NCBI GenBank assembly: GCA_039184055.1
Contig: JBCDBH010000101.1
Span: 1 to 16,581 of the forward strand
Direction of reading: 5' to 3'
DNA length: 16,581 nucleotides
DNA from: JBCDBH01 sp039184055
GTDB taxonomy: Bacteria; Acidobacteriota; Thermoanaerobaculia; Multivoradales; J023
This document shows, one piece after another, positions 1-5,042 of this stretch. A model generated the notes under the pieces. It was given only the letters and a program-made list of their open reading frames with translations. It made no database searches and was not told the DNA's origin. Within the stretch, counting starts at the first letter, position 1. The number at the start of each line of letters is the position of its first letter. The position numbers were made by a program, and so were the translations under genes.

Positions 1-325
1 CCGAAAGCGATACTTGATTCGAAAAACGCAGGCCGCCTTTGTAGGGGCCGATCGCATTGTTGAATTGCACGCGCCAGCCTCGGTTGACCCGGATCCGACC
101 GCTGTCTTCTTCCCACGTCACACGAAAAATGATGATGCGATCCGGTTCGGTCATCCGTTCCAAGATCCGCGCCTCGCGATACTCCTGATGATCCAGGATG
201 TATGGCACCACGGACTCGGCTACTTCTTCGACCGCTTGAATGAACTCGGCCTCGTTTGGATTGCGTAATCGGGTTCGTTCCATGAACCGCTCGAGCTCTT
301 TATCGACCGCCGTCTGCTTCGCCAT
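1..325 (-). CDS. gdhA: NADP-type glutamate dehydrogenase, N-terminal part (runs off the left edge)
   Basis: Catalyses the reversible reductive amination of 2-oxoglutarate to glutamate in the cytoplasm. I translated 108 residues on the minus strand from the ATG at 325-323; the frame is open to base 1, so the catalytic and nucleotide-binding parts lie outside the window. The N-terminus follows the hexameric GdhA pattern: RNPNEAEFIQAV, then EPDRIIIFRV, then VNRGWRVQFNNAIGPYKGGLRF. The last block (residues about 80-101) is the family's conserved substrate-pocket region. An AGGAGG ribosome-binding site lies five bases before the ATG. The gene is divergent from the universal stress protein gene, with 121 bp between them holding a likely promoter and several short palindromes. 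Family identity is clear; NADP rather than NAD specificity is inferred from resemblance to E. coli GdhA. Confidence 0.93.
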   Translation of the reverse strand, partial: MAKQTAVDKELERFMERTRLRNPNEAEFIQAVEEVAESVVPYILDHQEYREARILERMTEPDRIIIFRVTWEEDSGRIRVNRGWRVQFNNAIGPYKGGLRFSNQVSLS

Positions 326-359
326 CGATTCCTCCTACGGAGATATGGAATGAAATCGC

Positions 360-388
360 GGTATTGTGCCACAACGCAATCTCGTCAA
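360..388 (-). promoter_or_regulatory. Possible gdhA promoter with a palindrome in its spacer
   Basis: Read on the minus strand, TTGACG (plus 383-388) is followed after 17 bases by AATACC (plus 360-365). The -35 box matches five of six consensus bases; the -10 box is poor, three of six. A perfect 11-base palindrome, TTGTG-C-CACAA at 364-374, falls between and over the boxes, where a repressor could block it. It would give a leader of about 30 bases before the gdhA ATG. Confidence 0.35.
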
Positions 389-446
389 CGAAGGCTTTTG
401 TTGTTCCATGGAAAGATTTCCTTCTGTGTCCTAAAGGAGACTTCAG

Positions 447-1397
447 TTGTCGGGAGTGGCGCCTTCCCGATACGCTTTGATCATGGACGACAGCAGCCAC
501 AACACGAGTGAGGTCTCGGTGTCCCATGATCTGACATGGGGAGAAGTGCTCGTCGCGATCGATTTGCGGCCAGCGTCGATCGCCGCCGCGACATGGATAG
601 CGACCCAGCTGGCACCGGAGGCTCGTCTGACCTTGGTGCATTGTCTCGAGGTTCCGCGGCCGTCGAGCGTTCTCTGGGACGTCTTACCGTCACGCGACGA
701 GCTCGTGGCGACGCTGCGGGCCCGGGTGGCCGAGCGGCTCGAACCGGTGCTCGCCGACGGACCCCTGTCGCGGGCGCGGGTCGAAGTGCTGGCGGGGCAT
801 CCCGGTGACGAAATCGCTTTGTTGGCGCGTGAGGCCGAAGCCGACCTGGTGGTCACCGGGAGACATGTCGGTCGGCGGGTCGGGGTGCTCGGATCGACCG
901 CTGGACGTCTGGTGGCGAGCTGTCATCGCCCGGTGCTGATGGTCCGCGAGCCGCCTTCGGGCCCGCCCGCGGTGATCCTCGTGCCGGTCGACGATTCGCA
1001 ACAAGCCGCCAAGGCGCTGTCGCGCGCCTTGGCATGTGGTCGTCGCTACGGCGCCGAGGTCGTCGTCTATCACGCCGTGACTACTTGGTATTTCAAGCGT
1101 TTGCGGGAAGCCGACGGTGAGGCGCGCGCGGCCGAGCTCCAAGATCGTGTGGTCCAGCGGGCGCGGGCGTGGCTGGAACGACTGGTCGCCGAGCACGACA
1201 CCGAAGGGGTCGAGGTTCGTGTCGAGCTGTCGAGCGGGTCGGCGGGGGAGCAGGTGCTGGCCGCCATCGAGAGGCTCGGTGTCGATTTGGTGGTGACTGG
1301 CAGTCACGGTTTGGAGAGTCTGTATCGGACCCAGGAGCCTCATCTTTCGCGTCACCTTTTGCTCGCCGCACCTTGCTCGGTGTTGGTGATCACTTGA
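447..1397 (+). CDS. Tandem universal stress protein (two USP domains)
   Basis: Cytoplasmic two-domain UspA-superfamily protein of 316 residues; tandem forms have about this length. Domain 1 runs from about residue 32 (GEVLVAIDLRPAS) to 165, domain 2 from about 175 (AVILVPVDDSQQAAKAL) to the end; both finish with the family's VLxV strand (RPVLMVR and CSVLVIT). The ATP-loop motif G-x2-G-x9-G-S/T is imperfect in both: domain 1 has GRHVG then LGST, domain 2 keeps GSHG but lacks the distal Gly-Ser. Nucleotide binding is therefore uncertain. I chose the TTG at 447 because AAAGGAG at 434-440 is well spaced before it; the next ATG in frame, at 483, has no ribosome-binding site. The Smr-domain gene starts 13 bases after the stop, so the two are probably co-transcribed. 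Confidence 0.85.
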   Translation: MSGVAPSRYALIMDDSSHNTSEVSVSHDLTWGEVLVAIDLRPASIAAATWIATQLAPEARLTLVHCLEVPRPSSVLWDVLPSRDELVATLRARVAERLEPVLADGPLSRARVEVLAGHPGDEIALLAREAEADLVVTGRHVGRRVGVLGSTAGRLVASCHRPVLMVREPPSGPPAVILVPVDDSQQAAKALSRALACGRRYGAEVVVYHAVTTWYFKRLREADGEARAAELQDRVVQRARAWLERLVAEHDTEGVEVRVELSSGSAGEQVLAAIERLGVDLVVTGSHGLESLYRTQEPHLSRHLLLAAPCSVLVIT

Positions 1398-1410
1398 GCG
1401 TCGGTGCGCC

Positions 1411-1854
1411 GTGGCCCGCGAGATCGATGCGGCGGAACGAGCGCTTTTTCTCGAGGCCTTCGAGACCGGTACGGTGGTCGACAAAGACCGCGACGCGGCT
1501 GAACCGACCCCCCACGAGGGACATCGTCCACGCAAGGTGAAGCGTCGTGATCGGCGGCTCGAGGTCGAGGAGCGTCTCGACCTGCACGGCTACACGGTGG
1601 ACGAGGCGCTGGTCCGTTTGGCGGCGTTCATCGCCGCGGCGCTCGGGCAGCGGGTTCGTTATGTGTTGATCATCACCGGCAAAGGCCAACGCTCGAAAGG
1701 TGGTGTCGCGGTGCTGCGGCAGGCGATCGAGCGCTGGCTGCGGGGCCCCGGGGCGTCGATGATCGAAAGCTATTCGGATGCACCCCGAGAGCTAGGGGGG
1801 CGCGGGGCATGGCTGGTCGAGCTGCGTCGTCGGAAACGGCCGCGCCGGTCGTAG
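1411..1854 (+). CDS. Smr-domain protein (putative nucleic-acid endonuclease)
   Basis: Protein of 147 residues with a C-terminal Smr (small MutS-related) domain. Visible hallmarks are LDLHG at residues 56-60, the TGKG turn at 89-92 after a hydrophobic strand, and GGRGAWLVEL near the end, matching the family's HGGxGA block except that histidine is replaced (preceding residues are REL). The short N-terminal part, with ERALFLEAF, also resembles the ALFxEA start of stand-alone Smr proteins. Smr domains cut DNA or RNA, and some act on mRNA under stalled ribosomes; the target here is not known. The GTG start follows the USP stop by 13 bases, so translational coupling is likely. No strong Shine-Dalgarno sequence is seen. 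Confidence 0.85.
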   Translation: MAREIDAAERALFLEAFETGTVVDKDRDAAEPTPHEGHRPRKVKRRDRRLEVEERLDLHGYTVDEALVRLAAFIAAALGQRVRYVLIITGKGQRSKGGVAVLRQAIERWLRGPGASMIESYSDAPRELGGRGAWLVELRRRKRPRRS

Positions 1855-2011
1855 CCCGCATGTCTCACCAAACGTCTCGTCGATGTCGTGGTAGCCTAAA
1901 CCATCCGACGATTTGCACCGGCCGATACGCTTTTCGGTCGATCACCCTTTACAGACTCATCCTCGTCGGCTCAACGCTCACCACCATTCGGTGTGGAGAG
2001 GAATTCCCAAC

Positions 2012-3418
2012 ATGCAGTGCAGACTTCGAACGATCCTGATCGCCCTCGGCGTTGTCGCGTGTTTGCTGTCGGTGGTGGCACCGGCTTCGGCGCAGCCGGT
2101 CCGCTATATCGCGTTTGGCGACAGCCTCACCTTTGGTTTTGGTGAGGAGGGTGTCGATTGCCAGCGCAATCCGACCCGAGCCGGCTTTCCGTCTCGTGTC
2201 GCCGAGCTTTTCGACGGCCAGCCGTGGGCCACGGTGATGATCAACGACGGCGTGTGTGGTCTCACCACGTCCCAGGCCCTTTCCGTGGTCACCCCATCGT
2301 TGAACCGCAATGCCCAGGTGTTCATCCTGATGCTGGGCACCAACGACATCGTGCAGCGTTTCAGCAACGAGTCGATCGTCTTCAATCTGCGCCAGGTGGG
2401 GCAGCGTGCCGAGGCGGCGGGATTCGAGGTGATTCTGCTCGGTCCACCGCCGATGCGTCGTGAGCCCTCGCTACGCTTGGCGCTCACCGATCTCAACGAG
2501 ATGCTCGCCGGGGTGGCGCGGCGTGAAGGGTGGTTGTACAAGGATCTCGACGTCGCGCTGAGCGATGTGCCTGGCCTGCTCAATCGGATCTACGTCGATC
2601 CACTACATCCGAGCGCCGAAGGCTACGACCTCTACGCCGAGGAGATCTTTCCGCTCGCCACCGCCGCCGCGTACGAGGTCCAGGCCGGTCGCAAGCGCTT
2701 CTGCCGTCTCTTCGGGCCGTGCAAGCACGGCGAGGGTGGGTGTATCGACGATGGCGACTGCGCCACCGGTCTCAGCTGTGTCGCCGACGCCGGGGCGGAT
2801 TTTGGCTTGGCGCCGACGGTCGACGTTTGCATCGATCCTGGATCGCCAGTCGAATGTGGGCTGCCACCCGGACACGTCAATCGCTGTGGCAACTTCACCT
2901 GTATTCCCTGTGGGCCGGGTGAGGGCGATTGCGACAGTGACGACGAATGTCGCGGCGATCTGGTCTGCGCCACGGGACTCGGCCCCGATTTTGGCTATGG
3001 TGAAGTCGACGTCTGTGTCGCCCCGACCTACCCCTTCGATCTACCGGCCGGTGACGACGGGACGGGTGACGATGATGGCAGCGGCGATGATGGCGGTGGT
3101 GATGACGATGACGGTGGTGGCGGCGACGACGGTGGCGGCAATGACGGCAACGGCGACGGTGGCGGTGGTGATACCGGCTGTCCGGTGCCGATCTTTTCCA
3201 GCCAGTATTGCGCTCTTTGCGGGCCGTGTTCGGAGGGTCAGGGCCAGTGCAGCGCCGCTTCGCAGTGCGCCCCGGGTTTGACGTGCGAGACGCTGGTGAC
3301 CCTCAACGGGTCGGTGTCGGTGTGCTTGGACATCGACCTCGGGCCGGACTCGACCACCACGCAGCCGACCGTTCCCGAACCGCCGTTGCCGCCACGTCCC
3401 ACGGGTACGAACGGCTAG
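2012..3418 (+). CDS. Secreted SGNH/GDSL hydrolase with three Cys-rich modules and a Gly/Asp linker
   Basis: Exported esterase- or lipase-type hydrolase of 468 residues. I start at the ATG at 2012, which has GGAGAGG upstream and begins a clean signal peptide (residues 1-27, ending APASA before Gln28); the frame is open further upstream but that part is unlike a gene. The SGNH fold occupies about 29-225: block I FGDSLTFG with nucleophile Ser38, block III GTND at 109-112 with oxyanion Asn111, block V DPLHP with Asp196 and His199. Two Cys-rich modules follow at about 231-273 and 280-335, then an acidic Gly/Asp linker (346-389), then a third module ending near Cys438 and a Pro-rich tail. The modules share GPC-x3-GEG(or GQG)-x-C and end VDVC or VSVC; they are probably disulfide-bonded. 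The substrate is unknown. It may stand alone, being converging with trxC and 157 bp after the Smr gene. Confidence 0.87.
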   Translation: MQCRLRTILIALGVVACLLSVVAPASAQPVRYIAFGDSLTFGFGEEGVDCQRNPTRAGFPSRVAELFDGQPWATVMINDGVCGLTTSQALSVVTPSLNRNAQVFILMLGTNDIVQRFSNESIVFNLRQVGQRAEAAGFEVILLGPPPMRREPSLRLALTDLNEMLAGVARREGWLYKDLDVALSDVPGLLNRIYVDPLHPSAEGYDLYAEEIFPLATAAAYEVQAGRKRFCRLFGPCKHGEGGCIDDGDCATGLSCVADAGADFGLAPTVDVCIDPGSPVECGLPPGHVNRCGNFTCIPCGPGEGDCDSDDECRGDLVCATGLGPDFGYGEVDVCVAPTYPFDLPAGDDGTGDDDGSGDDGGGDDDDGGGGDDGGGNDGNGDGGGGDTGCPVPIFSSQYCALCGPCSEGQGQCSAASQCAPGLTCETLVTLNGSVSVCLDIDLGPDSTTTQPTVPEPPLPPRPTGTNG

Positions 3419-3432
3419 CCGAACGTACCCGT
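3401..3432. terminator. Dyad hairpin between convergent genes, possible two-way terminator
   Basis: A 32-base inverted repeat overlaps the end of the SGNH hydrolase gene: outer arms ACGGGTACG and CGTACCCGT, an AA/AA internal mismatch, and the inner palindrome CGGCTAGCCG. Fourteen of sixteen positions pair. It sits between two converging genes and would form on either transcript. No T-tract follows on either strand, so it is not a classic intrinsic terminator; it may stop transcription with a factor or protect both 3' ends. Confidence 0.4.
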
Positions 3433-3447
3433 CCAGGTGCGGTCGCG

Positions 3448-3864
3448 TTACAGGTGGGCGCGGAGGCGTGCTTCGATCGCGGGTCGTGGCTGCGCGCCGA
3501 TCACCGTGTCGACGATCTTCCCCGACCGATAGATCACCAGCATCGGGATGCTCTGGGCGCGATGGCTGGCGGCGATCTGTGGATTGTGGTCGACGTTGAC
3601 CTTGACGATTTTGAGCTTGCCGGCATAGTCGCGGGCCAGCTCTTCGAGCACCGGGGCCACGGCTCGACATGGCCCACACCAGGGCGCCCAAAGATCCACC
3701 AAGACCGCGGTCGGTGCATCGATCGCGGTGGCGAAATCGGCGTCGCCCGCATCGACGATCCACGGCAGGCGGTCGTGGCATTTGCCACATTGGGGAACAC
3801 CGGCGCCGCCGACGGCGAGTCGGTTCTTGGCGCCACACGAGGGGCAGGTCACAATTTGACTCAT
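3448..3864 (-). CDS. trxC: Thioredoxin 2 (TrxC type) with N-terminal zinc ribbon
   Basis: Cytoplasmic thiol-disulfide reductase of 138 residues. The zinc ribbon has CPSC (Cys7, Cys10) and CGKC (Cys26, Cys29), then a thioredoxin fold with active site WCGPC at 62-66 and the cis-proline loop SIPMLV further on. This pair of domains and the length match E. coli TrxC (139 residues), which in that organism helps in oxidative stress. I chose the ATG at 3864; a TTG nine bases upstream is in frame and would add three residues. GAGGGG lies right before the ATG, closer than usual for a Shine-Dalgarno sequence. It lies 38 bases after the SEC-C gene on the same strand, so the two probably form a small operon. 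Confidence 0.93.
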   Translation of the reverse strand: MSQIVTCPSCGAKNRLAVGGAGVPQCGKCHDRLPWIVDAGDADFATAIDAPTAVLVDLWAPWCGPCRAVAPVLEELARDYAGKLKIVKVNVDHNPQIAASHRAQSIPMLVIYRSGKIVDTVIGAQPRPAIEARLRAHL

Positions 3865-3902
3865 GCCCCTCAACTTAGCAGTGTTCTATCGGCGGCGGTG
3901 TT

Positions 3903-4193
3903 CTAGCGGCCGAAGTTGATCGCTCCGGGATCGCCGCTACCGGCTTTGGGCGGTGGCGCGTTGCTGAGCACCAGATACGCACCGATTCCCAGGGCACCGA
4001 TACCCGCGACGACGCCAGCGGTCGTACGGTCGACGAGCATGGCCAGGGCAATCGCGATCACGGCCACCACCGCAGTGAGGATCAAGGCGACACGCAGCTT
4101 TTTGTTGCGGTCGAAACCGGTGTGCAAACAGCATTTCTTGTACTTGATGCCACTGCCGCACGGGCATGGATCATTGCGGGCGATGACTTTCAT
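3903..4193 (-). CDS. SEC-C zinc-motif small membrane protein
   Basis: Small protein of 96 residues, not a known enzyme. Residues about 6-22 are a textbook SEC-C motif, RNDPCPCGSGIKYKKCC, the zinc-binding sequence found at the end of SecA and in many stand-alone proteins. It is followed by two hydrophobic segments (about 33-53 and 58-78), which should be a membrane hairpin, and a short Gly/Pro-rich tail. SEC-C in SecA binds SecB and ribosomes; whether it does so here is not known. The ATG has GAGGAGG upstream. It is the first gene of a likely two-gene unit with trxC. No partner of the Sec system is nearby. Confidence 0.8.
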   Translation of the reverse strand: MKVIARNDPCPCGSGIKYKKCCLHTGFDRNKKLRVALILTAVVAVIAIALAMLVDRTTAGVVAGIGALGIGAYLVLSNAPPPKAGSGDPGAINFGR

Positions 4194-4252
4194 GTCGCCT
4201 CCTCGGTTTGGGCCGTGTAGAGCGTGTACACGTGATCGGCTTCGTTGGTCGT

Positions 4253-4281
4253 ATCTTAACTGATTCTTAGTATCTTGTCGG
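4253..4281 (-). promoter_or_regulatory. Possible promoter of the SEC-C/trxC unit
   Basis: Read on the minus strand, CCGACA (plus 4276-4281) and TAAGAT (plus 4253-4258) are separated by 17 bases; each matches four of six consensus bases. A perfect palindrome, CGTGTACACG at 4223-4232, lies just downstream in the leader and could bind a regulator. The remainder of the 203-bp divergent region shows nothing else I can name. Confidence 0.35.
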
Positions 4282-4396
4282 TTGGGGAGGCGTGGAGGCG
4301 CGATCCGGCGGTGCTTGCACCGTTCGTGCCACCCCTGTAGGCTGCGGCCAATTGATTGATCGGTGGATCGCGGGCGATTTCAAAGGAGCTCCATGC

Positions 4397-4993
4397 ATGG
4401 TTCGCAGTGCCGAACATCACAGTGCTGAACGTCACAGTGCCGAACGTCACAGCACCGCACCTCTCGGCTCGGTCGTACGTGGGCTCGCTCTCGTGTCCTT
4501 GCTCGTCGTGATGACGGCAGTGGCCGCGGCACCGGCCAGCGCCGAGCAGCGCTTGGGTGTCGGGTTGCACTACTATCGCGCCATCGACGACTTGGCTGAC
4601 GACGGCTTCGACGACATCGATCAGGACGGCCTGGCGGGGATCATCTCGTATCAATTCGTCCCGGGTGGGCTGATCAGCTTCGGGATCGATCTCGAGATCT
4701 ATCCCGATGGTTTCGGTGGTTCGACCGAGACCTCGTTCGCGCCGATCGGCTGGGTATTCATAGGTGGCTCGGGTCTCTATGCCGGCGCGGGTATCGGTAT
4801 CACCATCGCCGAAGACTTCGAGAGCGACACCTCGGATCCGTTTTACGTCGGCCGCATCGGCTACGACCTGGAGCTCATCGCCGGCGTGCGTATCGATGTC
4901 AATCTGAACTACCGGGCCGACGCTTTTTCCGAGCTCGACGACGCGTCGACCGATGCGATCACGGCCGGAGCCGTGATCCGTTTCACGTTTTGA
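4397..4993 (+). CDS. Putative outer-membrane beta-barrel protein
   Basis: Protein of 198 residues, not assigned to a named family. The ATG at 4397 has AAAGGAG eight bases upstream; the open frame extends back to 4292 but lacks a signal and a ribosome-binding site. The N-terminus is unusual: three copies of a 5-residue HSAER-like repeat, then a hydrophobic signal peptide ending APASA before Glu (about residue 49-50). The mature part alternates polar and apolar residues in strands such as GVGLHYYRAID, GLISFGIDLEIYP, GWVFIGGSGLYAGAGIGITI and IRIDVNLNYRADA-like segments, and ends in phenylalanine (VIRFTF), the usual signal for barrel insertion. Length suggests about eight strands. It is preceded by the divergent SEC-C gene and followed after 49 bases by the helicase gene. 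Function unknown. Confidence 0.75.
   Translation: MVRSAEHHSAERHSAERHSTAPLGSVVRGLALVSLLVVMTAVAAAPASAEQRLGVGLHYYRAIDDLADDGFDDIDQDGLAGIISYQFVPGGLISFGIDLEIYPDGFGGSTETSFAPIGWVFIGGSGLYAGAGIGITIAEDFESDTSDPFYVGRIGYDLELIAGVRIDVNLNYRADAFSELDDASTDAITAGAVIRFTF
4406..4450 (+). repeat. Three tandem copies of a 15-bp repeat
   Basis: Units at 4406-4420, 4421-4435 and 4436-4450 follow the pattern AGTGCYGAACRTCAC, with one or two differences between copies. They encode three SAEHH/SAERH repeats at the very start of the beta-barrel precursor, before its signal peptide. The whole unit number is in frame, so copy change would lengthen or shorten the protein without frameshift. Confidence 0.85.
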
Positions 4994-5022
4994 GGCTCGC
5001 GCGGACAGCGCGCGGCCGCCTC
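4992..5022 (+). terminator. Weak stem-loop after the beta-barrel gene
   Basis: GAGGC (4992-4996) pairs with GCCTC (5018-5022), and inside it CGCGC (4998-5002) pairs with GCGCG (5008-5012) round a GGACA loop, with a five-base bulge on the 3' side. It starts at the stop codon. There is no U-tract, so termination is doubtful; it could as well be mRNA structure before the helicase start. Confidence 0.25.
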
Positions 5023-5042
5023 TGGAGCATGCTATTTCTTCC

